Assembly: GCA_030490835.1 (NCBI GenBank)
Contig: CM059971.1
Coordinates: forward strand, 23,863,817-23,927,816
Length of the DNA: 64,000 nt
Direction: 5' to 3'
Origin: Annona cherimola
Lineage: Eukaryota; Streptophyta; Magnoliopsida; Magnoliales; Annonaceae
The notes beneath the pieces are model-generated. The model ran no database searches and was not told the origin of the DNA. It saw nothing but the letters and a program-made list of their open reading frames with translations. This document shows, one piece after another, positions 34,626 through 47,262 of this stretch (its first letter is position 1; the number at the start of each line of letters is the position of its first letter). The position numbers were made by a program, and so were the translations under genes.

Positions 34626-35560
34626 ATTCGGTAAATATAAAATTAGCTGCTTTTGGTAAAATTTTTCAACCCAAAGATCGTTTGAAAAAACCGTCATTTC
34701 AAACCGCTGATTTTGATCTCTCATGCAATTAATGCACTATTTTTTGTAGCTGAAAAAAACCTTTGTAATTTTTGTCTCAGCTATGCAATTAACGCGCCAT
34801 TTTTTCGTGGCAGAAAAAGAAGCCATGAAATTTTTGTCTTAGCTATGCAATCAACGTGACAACTTTTTTCGGCTGTAAAAAAACGTCTCGAAGTTTCGTT
34901 TGAATCCAAACAATCTTAAATTAAAAAGTGTTAACGGGAAAAGTTTGTGTTTGCCAAACATGCTCTATATGTAAATTTTATAAATTTTAGTCATTAAAGT
35001 AAAAATAATATTTGCAATTTTCAGAAAGCCATTCTTGAATTTATCAGTGAAATGAAAATAAAAATAAATTACTTTTTATTACAATTATATCAATTCGTGG
35101 GTATATCTATATAATGATAATAGGATAAGTAGATAACACTTTGATACAATGGGTTTCATGGTAGTCAATTCATGGAGCCTTGACTCATCTGTCATCAATA
35201 TGATTAAAATCATATATTTAGAATTTATTCGGATAATGATACTAGAGGAATGAGTCAATACTTATGTAAGTATGGAAGCATCCATGTTTGTCCTTTATTT
35301 TTTAATTTTAATATATTTTTTGAAAAATCTCAAGTATTTATCATGTTTATCTATATTTATTTGTGATTAAAAACTAGATGCATTGTAAATTTTTATATCC
35401 TATATTTGTACCATATATTTTTCAAAATTTTTAGAGGTTACATATTGACACTCAAAAGAAAATATTTTTTTTACGAGGTGTAAGTTTAAAATAAAAATTG
35501 TTTTTGATGACATAAGAAAACAAGATGTATCAAACGTGATAATAGTTTAGATTTTAAAAG

Positions 35561-35962
35561 AGAGGAGTGATCCTTTTAGCTTAGGTTAAACAAATGTTAC
35601 GTTTAGTTTATCTTAAAAATCTCATTTACAACAATTTTTTTTGGCTTTTTCTTTATATTTTTGTTTATCTAAGTGTATTTAACATATAAACGAAATTTTA
35701 CTATTTTTGGATATGCGTAAATATTTTTTTGAGATTTTTAAACATTTATATGTAGACATATATTTAAAGTACCCTTATCTTTAAAAAGGTAAAAAAATAT
35801 ATATTCACATATTAAAAAATAGTAAAAAATTTTTTATATGTTAAATAAACTTAGATAAATAAGTGTATGAAGAAAAAATAAAAAAAAGTTATTGTAAATG
35901 AGTTTTTTGAAGTGAGCTAAGCTGGACATACGCTTAATCCGAGCTAATAGGATCATTCCTCT
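35561..35962. mobile_element. Foldback MITE (402 bp)
   Basis: Left end AGAGGAGTGATCCTTTTAGC and reverse-complemented right end AGAGGAATGATCCTATTAGC match closely. Further in, ATCTAAGTGTATTTAACATA on the left pairs with a TTATATGTTAAATAAACTTA-type right arm. Almost the whole element can form one hairpin. The internal TAAGTGTATTTAACAT block is shared with the elements at 53793, 55293 and 56625. The target duplication is not resolved. Confidence 0.75.
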
Positions 35963-36115
35963 ATAAAAGATATGCTTCAAAATTTAAAAATTAAGAGTAA
36001 ATATAAAGGCTTCCATGCTTTCTTTAAGTATTGAATTATTCCTTTTTGATAGTATGCATTTGGTGGTAATTTATCTAAGTAACGACTTAATATTTTTAAT
36101 ATTTTTTATCCTTAT

Positions 36116-36650
36116 GTGTGCGTGGCCAAATATGTTTGTGGTTGCAAAATGACGGAGAAAGGAAAGATACTACAACCTCTTTGGATAGAATTTCATGCAA
36201 TGCTGATGGGTATGAAATGGCCTGCGGAGATAGGCTTTATAGAGATTGAAATGGAAGGCGATTCATTGATGTCCATCAACTTGCTGTCATGGCCTGAAGA
36301 GATAGGCTTTATAGAGACTGAAATGGAAAGCGAGTCATTGTTCTCCATCAACCAGCTGTCATGGCCTGCAGAGATAGGCTTTATAGAGATTGAAATGGAA
36401 AGAGATTCATTGATCTCCATCAACTTGCTATCCGGAAGTGGGTTCACCCTGTCAAATCTGAAATGTATGATTAAAGAAATCAAGAGGTACTGAAGGCAGA
36501 AGTCGCAATTTGCCTGCTCACATGCTTGCCAAGTGGGCGGTCTCTTATGGGGCTGATGCGCTGGTTTGGAAGTATCTCCGAAAGATTCTGGAAAGATATC
36601 GTGGAAATGGAATGGTATGAGGCGGATTTCCATCCGATTCTTATTTGTTA
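36116..36650 (+). pseudogene. RNase H-like (RVT_3) fragment with 3 x 24-residue internal repeat
   Basis: An open frame from 36116 to 36493 (125 residues) reads like the plant RVT_3 domain of non-LTR elements: LQPLWIEFHAMLMGMKW, then a WPAEIGFIEIEMEGDSLMSI helix/strand block. That block is repeated three times in tandem (36217-36432). After a frameshift near 36490 the C-terminal signature LPAHMLAKWAVSYGADALVWK appears in another frame and ends near 36640. The conserved E of the domain lies in IEFHAM and the D in EGDSL. No RT precedes it, so it is a truncated LINE remnant or a derived single-domain gene. Confidence 0.65.
36217..36432 (+). repeat. Exact-length 72-bp tandem triplication, in frame
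   Basis: Units 36217-36288, 36289-36360 and 36361-36432 are all exactly 72 bp, with few substitutions and no indels. Each begins ATGGCCTG and encodes WPxEIGFIExEMExxSLxSINxLS. Length and phase are preserved. Confidence 0.95.
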
Positions 36651-36744
36651 GTCTGGATGGAGTGGCGAAGCGCCCGTCGACCCTCAACTCTTTACATCTT
36701 AAAAAATTATATTGAAGTTTGGTAATAAATAAATTTTTTTACAT

Positions 36745-37015
36745 GAATCTAAAACTTTTTATTCCCTACAATTACAGAATTACTTTATTTTAATTATTTT
36801 TTTTATATCTTCGTATACAAACTATTCTACTTTTTAATCATTTCTATATAAGTATTTATACAACTAGTCTATTTATTTTAACTTTATCTTCTTTATTCAT
36901 TATTATTACCATTATCATATCATATGATTTTCTATCAATTTAACAACTTTTATATCAAAAATTTTTCACTCAAAAATTTTATCACTTCCCAAATACACTC
37001 TTAGTTTATAATTTT
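36745..37015 (+). repeat. Dispersed AT-rich MITE-like repeat, copy 1
   Basis: Member of a ~270-bp family with the ordered blocks CTAAAACTTTTT, TTTTAATTATTTTTTT, TACAACTAGTCTATTTATTT, TTCATTATTATTACCATTAT, TCATATCATATGATTTTC and TTTTATCACTTCCCAAATAC. The conserved end motif looks like a terminal sequence. Confidence 0.7.
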
Positions 37016-39002
37016 ATATACTAAATTTTACCCATTTTGAATTTTTGTATTTATTTTTATAAATCTTTAAAATAAAGAATTTTCGTATCTCATAGTTTGC
37101 CATACATGAAAAATGTAAAAAAAAAAAGATTTATAAAAATAAAATATGTACAAGAATTTGAAATTAGTAAATCTTGTTATATGAAAAAATATACTTGGCC
37201 CCATATAACATGAAAAAATTAAAAATTAACAAATGAAATACTCAAAGTTGTATCATTATCCCAATTTATTTATCTAAGAACACAACTCTCATCTAAATCA
37301 TTACAGAATTTATTTAGTGTGAGTCATTATCTTCAAAGAATTAATAGTAATGTATAAAATTTCTATTTATTACATTAGATTTTAGAATTTTAGTTAAACA
37401 TATATGCTTTCTAAAATATTATATGATTAAAAAATATTATAACATTCTAATTCTGGCGTGAGTGGATCGAAGTGGTTTCAACATATTTTTCCGTATTTCG
37501 AAAGTTAAAATTTTTCACAAAATTTTGAATATTAAAACAAATTTTAGTATCACAGTTATAAAAATCAAATTGGATTTCGATTTAACGATCATGGATGTGG
37601 GGGCAAGAATCAAAAGGTTAGTTTGTTCGGCTCAATCACATTTGGATTTCCATTTTGGAAATGTATTTTTTTTTAATTTTCAATTCGGGCTCTCATTCCT
37701 TAATTAATACCGAACGACTTTTTCCCCTCATAATTAGTTTATTACTTATACTTTTAATCTTCAAATATATATGATTTATCTTATACCAATTATAATAATC
37801 CAAAAACAACATTACTTTTTTAAATTTTAATTTCAGGCTAATTCCAAATATGATTATAAAATTTAACCCTATTTTAGAATACGACCATACATTTAAAAAA
37901 CAGTAAATATGACTACATATTTTATGATATTTCCGAATATGATAATGCTCCACGGATTTTTACCAAAGCATCCTTAACTAAAACTTAAATTTCTCTTACT
38001 TTTTTCATAAAAAAAAATCTCTCTTACTTTCTTATGTGAAGAATGATTTTCGTGACATGTATTTCGACAACAACAAATGAATTATTTTCTGCCTAGTTTA
38101 GATATGGGCTAAGAGATTTTGATAAAAAGTAAAATCATATAAGGGCATTGTCCTATTTGAAAATATAGCAAAAATGTATGGTCATATTTGTCAATTTTAT
38201 AAATATATAGTTATATCTGGAAAAGGGTAGAACTTGTGGTGATATTTGAAATTTACCCTTCAATTTTCTTTCCAAATCCAAATTTCATCAACCACACTGC
38301 CATATTCATTTCCATGGAAGCGGAGTCCTTGATAATAAACTATTTTAGCTTAATTTGATAACAGATACAGAAAAAAAGTAACCAAGGCCAGATAATTTCG
38401 TCATCTCAGAAAAATTTTAACAAATTCGGCCAACGCCTGGAACTTTCAATTTCAGCCAAACGTTGGTACTTTGTGAAAAATCCCAAATAGTATAAAGTAA
38501 TAATATATAAAAATAAAATATTTATTATTAATTTGATCAATAATGTGCAAATAAAATTTTCTTTCTTGCGTAGCCCTTTAAACTCTTAATTAGGGCTTTA
38601 GTAGAGTTTAATAAATTTTAGATATAGCTTAATTGTATTAAAATTTTCAAAATCTTTTTTGGACTTCTATTATTAAATTTACCCACACGTCTAATAATAT
38701 ATTGTTAATATTTATATAAAATTAGAAACAATTTAAATCAACATCAAAAAATGCTTATTTAATGATCGTTTAAACAAACTTACCAAAAAGAAAAGATTTA
38801 TATGGTAGAACTTCGGCCCAAAGGTGCGAGCTCATGGAGGCTGCTGGAATTTCTCAGGCCTTTCCCTGCATGCGTGCCAGGCGGATGTTATTTGCAAACT
38901 GGCCCAAATATCGAAAAGAAGCCCAGTTATTGGTTTTTAACATTTGTTTCAAGGACATGTTTGGCATTTTTATAGACCTGTCGATTTAAAATTTCTGGAG
39001 GA

Positions 39003-39290
39003 ATGTTTGGCAAGGTATAAAACATTTCAAACTAAAATTTTTTAATCTAAAATTTTTCACTTTCAACAACAAATTTATTTTTAATTATTTTTTCATATTT
39101 TTATATAATTATCATATTTTTCAATCATTTCTACACAATTACCTATACAACTAACCAATCTATTTTAATTTTATTCGTTTTACTCTTCATTATCATTCTT
39201 ATCACATTGCATCAATTTTCACAATTTAAAAACTTTTACATTAAAAAATTTTCATCCAACAATTTTATCATTTTTCAAATATACTTTCAA
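39003..39290 (+). repeat. Dispersed AT-rich MITE-like repeat, copy 2
   Basis: Same ordered blocks as copy 1, including ACTCTTCATTATCATTCTTA and an end at TTTTATCATTTTTCAAATAT. A second, shorter copy follows directly (39291-39510). Confidence 0.7.
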
Positions 39291-39477
39291 TTTAAAACTT
39301 TTCGCTTTCCATAACTATTTCAGTTTTTAATTATTTGTTCACATCTTTGCACCTATACTATTTCAAATATTTCTTGGCAATTATCTACATAACTCTCTTA
39401 TCTATTTTTAAATTTTTTACTTTTCATCATTACCTCTGGTATATTACATAATTTCTCCTACTTTAGAAAGTTTTACA

Positions 39478-39745
39478 CAAAAAAATTTTAATCTAAAAAT
39501 TTTAAAAATTGTATCAAATCCAAACACACCCAGAGGTGGACTTTTTGAGCCATGGAACATCAATTGGTGGACCATCAATTGAGTTCAACGGCTACATTGG
39601 AATGGCCCCCACTTTAAAAAATGTTACAAAAAAAAATTTTCATTTAAAAATTTTAAAAGTTGTATCAAATCCAAACACACCCAGAGGTGGACTTTTTGAG
39701 CCAGGCACCATCAATTGAGTTCAACGGCTACATTGGAATGGTCCC
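39478..39745. repeat. 151-bp tandem duplication
   Basis: The segment with GTATCAAATCCAAACACACC, CAGAGGTGGACTTTTTGAGC and TCAACGGCTACATTGGAATG occurs at 39511-39604 and again at 39662-39740, offset 151 bp. The first copy has an extra TTGGTGGACCATCA. Confidence 0.85.
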
Positions 39746-40727
39746 CTGACTAATTAAAAAAAAGGAATGGGCCCCCTTATTCAAATACTAGAATATTGCA
39801 CGACGGATAAGAAATCAGCACAAATGATTCCCGTCAAAATCAACCACAACATTAAAAATAAGAAAGGACATAGCAACCCATTTTTTCAAATCAGTGGCAG
39901 ACTGGCAGTGCTAACAGTCAGAGTAGACCATGGACCTCAGAGTTTTGTCAAAAAGGCCCACCCCCGAGATGCTTTTGTATATCAACTGACGTCTTTCATA
40001 GAAAAATAGACTTCCACTTCTGATGACTTATCACAAGCACATGCATGCAATGATCAAGAGTGGACGAATAAATAAATATCTATTTATGGGCCCTGATTCA
40101 GTCTAAGTCAAGTTTTTGATGTGGATGGTGTTCATTTTGATGATTATGTAAAAAAAATCAACCCTTAATATTGTTTAATATCGTTAATTTTATTATAGGA
40201 TTAAAAATCATCTTAATTAAATGCCTTCAAAGTGAAGTTGGAAGGGGAGAACGAAATCGATGTGATTAGGGTAAAGTAAGAGTAAAGTAAAAATTAAATA
40301 TAATCCTTGTAGAAAAATATATAAGAAAATGATTAGAAATTAAATAATTAAGTAATTAATGACATTTACTTTCTGCATTCCTCATTTGCTGTTACCAAAC
40401 AGCCCCTGGAACAGCCCTTCATTCCAAATGCAATTGGGTGGAATGGATTTCACAACATGGTAAAGGTAGTAAAAAAAAAAAAAAAAAGAATGATGCAGTT
40501 ACACGGAAAACTGGAGTACGAACCGTTACGCAGCCTAACCTATATATGAAAAACACAAGGCCTGCTGCGCATGCTCTGTGGTTGAATCCATTGTCTCATC
40601 TTTGTCAAAACTTCTAGAAAGGCACTGGGCCATTTCCATTTCCATGACCGGGGACGAGGCCATTCTAGCTAACCTTTTTCAACTAAAATTTTTAAATTTT
40701 TAAATTTTCACTTTCTATAATTATTCT
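39746..40727. other. Intergenic DNA
   Basis: No recognised gene. It ends in a copy of the dispersed AT-rich repeat (40675-40905), at which the 2.83-kb tandem duplication begins. A 16-bp A-run lies near 40471-40486. Confidence 0.5.
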
Positions 40728-40909
40728 TTTTTTAATTATTTTTTTACATTTTCCTTTACAACTATCCCTTTTTTATTCATTTTTATATAACTGCTTATAT
40801 AACTAACTTATTTATTTTATCTTTATTATCTTTACTCTTCATCATTATCCTTTACATATTACATAATTTTTTACCAATTTAAAATCTTTTATGCTAAAAA
40901 TTTTGGTTT

Positions 40910-42438
40910 GTTAGTGGGCCTAAATTAGAGTATGTTAGGCATGCCTTGTATTTTACGTAGTTTAGTTGTATGAGTTTAAGATCTCGCATTTCTGTTGTGT
41001 GAGATTGAGATTGTGCATGATGTTACGCAAGTACTTATTAGGACCCTATTTATAGGTGTATGAGTTAGGATTTGGTGGAACTTTAAGAGGTGTCCTATTG
41101 GGACGCGAGAGAGGGTTGTCAGAGTATTCTTGTTTAGAGTGTGTGCGAGACTCTAGAGAATATGTGTGAACTATTCTTATATATATTGTTGTAACCTATT
41201 TATTATAGTAGATTGTCATTTTTCCCATGGTTTTTCTCTTCTCGATTTGAAGGATTTTTCATATAAATCTTGTTGTCTCTTTATGTTTGATCTCGTTGTT
41301 ATTTTTTTAATTCTATTTTATTGTTTCTACTTCCACTATGATCCGTATCAACTCGAATCTAGTTTCTAATAAGTGATATTAGAGCTATGGTTGTAGATCT
41401 GTGTTTCGGGAAGTGTTAATGGATGGATCAATGGTTTTCTTGAAGGCAAGGTCATGGGGGTTGATTTTAAGATACAAGATACCTAGAAATTGGTAGCTAA
41501 GAAAGTTGCTATTTCTGGCTAATCGAGCATATTTGAAGCCGACTCAGATCTAGTGAGCCATGATGCAATTCATGCAATGAAGATGCAGAGGGCTATGATG
41601 GCAACAGCCTGTGGTCAGAAGATGAGGATTCGGTGCAGAGGTCAATTTGGGTAGATTTTGCTTCGATATGCTTCAGATCAAGGTGGAGTGAGTGGACTTC
41701 ATGTGGTTATAAAAGTTTTGCATTGATTCTGGTAGTGTATGGTTGTGTTGATGTTGAGGATGTATGAAGAATATTTGGAGATAGACTGAGTTTTCTTGAG
41801 TTCCACATTAGAAGATGGCTGTGAGAACTTGAGAATGCATGGGCATTGGATCGTAGAGAGCTTAAGAGTCCTATGAATGCGATGGTGTTGGAAAATGAAT
41901 GCAGTTCACGTTGTTTGTAGCTAATATATAATCGAGTGCAAGATTAATGCCATGAAACAGGTTGGAGCGCATGTATGTAGAATTCAAGCCAAGGTGGAGA
42001 TTTATTATGTGCATCTTGTATTTTGCGTAATTTAGTTGTATAAGTTTAGGATTACATATTCTAATTGTGTGAGACTGAGATTGTGTATGGTGTTATGCAA
42101 ATACCCATTAGAGTCCTACAAATAGGTGTATTAGTTAGGAATTTGGTAGAACCTTAAGAGATGTCTCATTAGGATAAAGAGGGTTATCAAAGTATTCTTA
42201 TTTAGGAGGTGTGTGAGGCATTCAGAGCACATGCGCGAGGTATTCTTATATATATTTTTACAACCTGTTTATTACAGTAGATTGTCATATCTCTTCCGTA
42301 GTTTTTCTTTCTTAATTTGAAGAATTTTCCATGTGAATCTTTATATATCTTTTTGTTTGATTTTGCTGTTATTTCTTTGATCATATTTTATTATTTGTGC
42401 TTCTGTTGTGATCCTTATTAACTTGAATCATGTTTCTT
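40910..42438 (+). mobile_element. TRIM-like non-autonomous LTR element, copy 1
   Basis: Related terminal repeats at 40910-41371 and about 42004-42438 enclose about 630 bp without coding sequence. A primer site follows the left LTR (AGTGATATTAGAGCTATGG; unit 2 has the better AGTGGTATTAGAGC). A polypurine-like AAGGTGGAGATTTATTA precedes the right LTR. The right LTR lacks about 25 bp near its start. At 1.5 kb with no ORF it fits TRIM elements, which depend on proteins from other LTR elements. No clear target duplication. Confidence 0.75.
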
Positions 42439-42724
42439 ACTAGAATAATAGAAAAAATAAAAAGGCTATTTGCATTTATCTCTCTTTTTATAAAACATTT
42501 TACGTATTTATGTCATATTATTGATTTTACAACGCTTTCTTATTTATGGATTTCGGGAGTCTTCGTTTAGTGGACTTTGGATTAGGATTGATCTGACTTT
42601 TGGAATAGATTAGTGCCGGATGCATATTTCAAAAGGTATTACTTTAGTACAACCGAGACCATCAGAGCACTTTAGTATTGCTACCACATTGTTTATCTAT
42701 TTGCATCATTAAAATTAGGGCATA

Positions 42725-43005
42725 CTTTTTTAAACTCTAAAACTTTCTAGACTAAAATTTTTCAATTTAGAACTTTTCACTCTCTATAAATACAATATTT
42801 TTTAATTATTTATTTACATTTTTCTATATAACTACTATACTTTTCAATTATTTCAACACAATTTTCTATATAGTCAACCTATCTATTTTAATCTTTTTCT
42901 TTTTATTTATTATCATTAACCTTATTATATCACGTCATTTTCTATCAACTTTAAAACTTTCATCCTAAAAACTTTTTATCAAAAATTTTATCACTTCTAA
43001 GGCAC
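42725..43005 (+). repeat. Dispersed AT-rich MITE-like repeat, copy in tandem unit 1
   Basis: Ordered blocks as in the other copies, starting near AAACTCTAAAACTTTC and ending TTTTATCACTTCTAAGGCAC. Duplicated as 45545-45835 in unit 2. Confidence 0.7.
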
Positions 43006-43558
43006 ACTATTAAAATAATCAGTTCATTTTTTAAATCAATTTTTTTATCATAGCACCAAAAGGATATTTGGAATAAAGTTTTAAGTGGGTCTCAACTGGT
43101 TAAAAAAAAATAGAATCATTATGAAATATGAAAATTACTTATATGTTTACAAATTTGTTAAAATGCTATGATAATTTACATAATTAGTCATCCACATGTG
43201 ACAATATTTTAAATGGTATAGATTTTGAATTGACAATTTTATGATAAATACATAAAGCAAACAATTTTATTACATTAATTTTATATTTTTATTACTTTTC
43301 AACTGGAGTCCACGAAATGTTTTACGTGGATGAAACTTGGTATCCTAGTTATAAATAAATAATTTTAATAATGAGCCAAACTGAATTTTTAATTTAACCA
43401 CCTAGGTGAGCTAGATGGAGCTGCAATATTGAAACCTTCAATGGTCTGAGCATCACGGGAATGCATTCCATTTCAAAATAATGTGTTAGGATAAATAACG
43501 ATGAAGAATATTAAGATGGTTTGGTATTGGGATACGCGGAGTTGTAAAAAATGAGAAA

Positions 43559-46386
43559 ATTTTTAATTATTTTTTTACATTTTCCTTTACAATTATCTCT
43601 TTTTTATTCATTTTTATATAACTACTTATATAACTAACTTATCTGTTTTATATTTATTATCTTTACTCTTTATCATTATCTTTTTCATATTACATCATTT
43701 TTTTACCAATTTAAAAGCTTTTATGCCAAAAATTTTGGTCTGTTAGTGGGCCTAAATTACAGTATGTTAGGCATGCCTTGTATTTTACGTAGTTTAGTTC
43801 TATGAGTCTAAGATCTTGCATTTCAGTTGTGTGAAATCGAGATTGTGCATGGTGTTACGCAAGTACTTATTAGGACCCTATTTATAGGTGTATGAGTTAG
43901 GATTTGGTGGAACTTTAAGAGGTGTCCCATTGGGACGCGAGAGAGGGTTGTCGGAGTATTCTTGTTTGGAGTATGTGTGAGGCTCTAGAGAATATGTGTG
44001 AACTATTCTTATATATATTGTTGTAACTTATTTATTATAGTAGATTGTCATTTTTCCCATGGTTTTTCTCTTCTCGATTTGAAGGATTTTCCATATAAAT
44101 CTTGTTGTCTCTTTATGTTTGACCTTGTTGTTATTTTTTAATTCTATTTTATTGTTTCTACTTCCACTATGATCCGTATCAACTCGAATCTAGTTTCTAA
44201 TAAGTGGTATTAGAGCTATGGTTGTAGATCTGTGTTTCGGGAAGTGTTAATGGATGGATCAATGGTTTTCTTGAAGGCAAGGTCATGGGGGTTGATTTGA
44301 AGATACAAGATACCTAGAAATTGGTAGCTAAGAAAGTTGCTATTTTGGGCTAATCGAGCATATTTGAAGCCAACTCAGATCTCGTGAGCCATGATGCAAT
44401 TCATGCAATGAGGATGCAGAGGGCTATGATGGCAACAACTTGTGGTCAGAAGATGAGGATTCGGTGCAGAGGTCAATTTGGGTAGATTTTGCTTCGATAT
44501 GCTTCAGATCAAGGTGGAGTGAGTGGACTTCATGTGGTTATAGAAGTTTTGCATTGATTCTGGTAGTGTATGGTTGTGTTGATGTTGAGGATGTATGAAG
44601 AACATTTGGAGATAAACTGAGTTTTCTTGAGTTCCACATTAGACGATGGCAATGAGAACTTGAGAAGGCATGGCCATTGGATCGTAGAGAGCTTAAGAGT
44701 CCTATGAATGCGATGGCGTTGGAAAATGAATGTAGTTCATGTTGTTTGTAGCTAATATATAATCGAGTGCAAGATTAATGCCATGAAACAGGTTGGAGCA
44801 CATGTATGCAGAATTCAAGCCAAGGTGGAGATTTATTATGTGTATCTTGTATTTTGCGTAATTTAGTTGTATAAGTTTAGGATTACATATTCTAATTGTG
44901 TGAGACTGAGATTGTGTATGGTGTTATGCAAATACCCATTAGAGTCCTACAAATAGGTGTATTAGTTAGGAATTTGGTAGAACTTTAAGAGATGTCCCAT
45001 TATGATAAAGAGGGTTATCAAAGTATTCTTGTTTAGGAGGTGTGTGAGGCATTCAGAGCATATGCACGAGGTATTCTTATATATATTTTTACAACCTGTT
45101 TATTACAATAGATTGTCATATATCTTCCGTGGTTTTTCCTTCTTAATTTGAAGAATTTTCCATGTGAATATTTATATCTCTTTTTGTTTGATCTTGCTAT
45201 TATTTCTTTGATCATATTTTATTGTTTGTGCTTCTGTTGTGATCTTATTAACTTGAATCATGTTTCCTACCAGAATAATAGAAAAAATAAAAAGGCTATT
45301 TGCATTTATCTCTCTCTTTTTATAAAAAATTTTACTTATTTATGTCATATTATTGATTTTACAACGCTTTCTTATTTATGGATTTCGGGAGTCTTCGTTT
45401 AGTGGACTTTGGATTGGGATTGATTTGACTTTTGGAATAGATTAGTGGCGGATGCATATTTCGAATGGTATTACTTTAGTACAACCGAGACCATCAGAGC
45501 ACTTTAGTATTGCTACCACATTGTTTATCTATTTTCATGATTAAAATTAGGGCATACTTTTTTAAACTCTAAAACTTTTTAGACTAAAATTTTTCAATTT
45601 AGAACTTTTCATTCTCTATAAATATAATATTTTTTAATCATTTATTTACATTTTACTACATAACAACTATATATTTCAATTATTTCAACACGATTTTCTA
45701 TATAGGTAACATATCTATTTTAATTTTATTTTTTTACTTATTATCATTATCCTTATTATATCATGTCATTTTTTTCAACTTTAAAACTTTTATACTACAA
45801 ACTTTTAATAAATTTTTTTATCACTAATCGGGCACACTATTAGAATAATCTATTCATTTTTTAAATCAATTGTTTTATCATAGCACCAAAAGGAAATGTG
45901 GAATAAAGTTTTATTGGGTCTCAACTGCTTAAAAAAATTTAGAATTATTATGACATATGAAAATTACTTATATGTTTACAATTTTGTTAGAATGCTATGA
46001 TAATTTACATACATTCATCCACATGTGACAATATCTTAAATGGCATAGATGTTGAATTCACAATTTTATGATAGATACATAAAGCAAAAAATTTTGTTAC
46101 ATTAATTTTATATTTTTATTACTTTTCAACTGGGGTCCACAAAATGTTTTACGTGGATGAAACTTGGTATCCTAGTTATAAATAAATAATTTTAAATAAT
46201 GAGCCAAACTGAATTTTTAATTTAACCTGCAAGGAGAGCTAGATGGAGCAGCAATATCGAAACCTTCACTGGTCCGAGCATCACGGGAATGCATTCCATT
46301 TCAAAATAATGTGTTAGGATAAATAACGATGAAGAATATTAAGATGGTTTGGTATTGGGATACGCGGAGTTGTAAACAATGAGAAA
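43559..46386. repeat. 2.83-kb direct tandem duplication, unit 2
   Basis: Second unit of the duplication. It directly follows unit 1, and the junction lies inside T/A-rich microhomology (GAGAAAATTTTTAATTATT). It carries TRIM copy 2 (about 43738-45270) and an AT-rich repeat (45545-45835). Unit 2 ends at GATACGCGGAGTTGTAAA-CAATGAGAAA, the same sequence that ends unit 1. Confidence 0.93.
43738..45270 (+). mobile_element. TRIM-like non-autonomous LTR element, copy 2
   Basis: Duplicate of 40910-42438 by the tandem duplication, not by transposition, because the flanks are copied as well. Its primer site AGTGGTATTAGAGCTATGG (about 44202) is closer to the initiator-Met consensus than that of copy 1. 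No coding capacity. Confidence 0.75.
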
Positions 46387-46707
46387 CTTTGAATTCATAT
46401 TTTATTTATTTATTTATTTATTTTGGTTAACGGGTATTCCCCCACTTGTCATTAAGATAAGGCAGAGATGATCTAAGGATACTGTCACATGCATGATCCC
46501 ATAGGAGTCTAGCTAGTACACAAATTCAGTCAAAGTTGATGGAAGAAAGGCTTTTCTGGTAAAATCCATAAATGGATATGTTTTTGCAAGATCAATAATT
46601 ATAGGGAAAATCCTTATAAAAAAAAATATAGGGAAAATTGTAAAATTATAAAAGGATGGGAAGAGAAGTACAAATAACCATAATAAAAAAAATGGAGGAG
46701 CCGCAGG

Positions 46708-47262
46708 CGTATTTGGTAATCTGATTCATTATTTACTATGATTTTCCTCTTTCTTATGCAATTTTTCATAAATGATTTAACTATTCAACAATTCTATTTT
46801 TTCCACTTTACCTCTATATTTTAATTATTTTTTTTTACAACTGCTCAATTGATTTCAACTTTACTTCTATTATTTTATATCATTCACATAAGTTTTAAAA
46901 TTTTTACTTACTTTCCACACCACACCAAAATCTCCACCCAATTTACTTTCCCAAAGGGTTCCAATATTTAAAACTCTAGGTGCCATTTGAGAATGAAAAT
47001 TTTGGTGGGATTGTGGGATGACATGTGAAGTGAGAAATGAAATATTTAAAAATCGGGCGAATGATATGAAATGATAGGAGTAAAATTAGACTAAATAAGG
47101 TAATTAAAAGAAAAAATGGTTGGAATATAAAAATAGAGTTAGAAAAGAAGAATTGTTAAATACGAAAATCATTTATGAGAAAACTACGGAAAACTACTAA
47201 TGTGTAAGAGGGAGAAAACTACGGAAAACTACTAATGTCGATTACCAAATGTACCCTAAGAT
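46708..47262. mobile_element. Possible MITE with inverted AT-rich arms
   Basis: The left end reads CGTATTTGGTAATCTGATTC and the reverse complement of the right end reads GTACATTTGGTAATCGACAT. The arms match the dispersed AT-rich repeat in opposite orientations. The target duplication is not resolved. Confidence 0.45.

Larger units (their letters stand above)
32400..36115. other. AT-rich intergenic DNA
   Basis: Right of element B. It holds a diverged duplication (32800-33080 and 33690-33970), a reverse-oriented copy of the dispersed AT-rich repeat (34391-34625) and the foldback MITE at 35561-35962. No gene is recognised. Confidence 0.6.
36651..39477. other. AT-rich intergenic DNA with dispersed repeats
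   Basis: No gene recognised. It contains forward copies of the dispersed AT-rich repeat at 36745-37015 and 39003-39290, plus a partial one at 39291-39510. A slightly GC-richer patch at 38815-38900 has no identifiable coding content. Confidence 0.55.
40728..43558. repeat. 2.83-kb direct tandem duplication, unit 1
   Basis: Collinear with 43559-46386 over the whole length, with scattered substitutions and 1-3-bp indels. Offset is 2831 bp at the left end and 2828 bp at the right. It contains part of the dispersed AT-rich repeat, a TRIM-like element (40910-42438), and a second AT-rich repeat copy (42725-43005). Confidence 0.93.

Noticed and set aside
36193..36687. 164-residue minus-strand frame with repeats
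   Set aside because: Antisense of the 3 x 72-bp RNase H repeat; the plus-strand frame carries the domain motifs.
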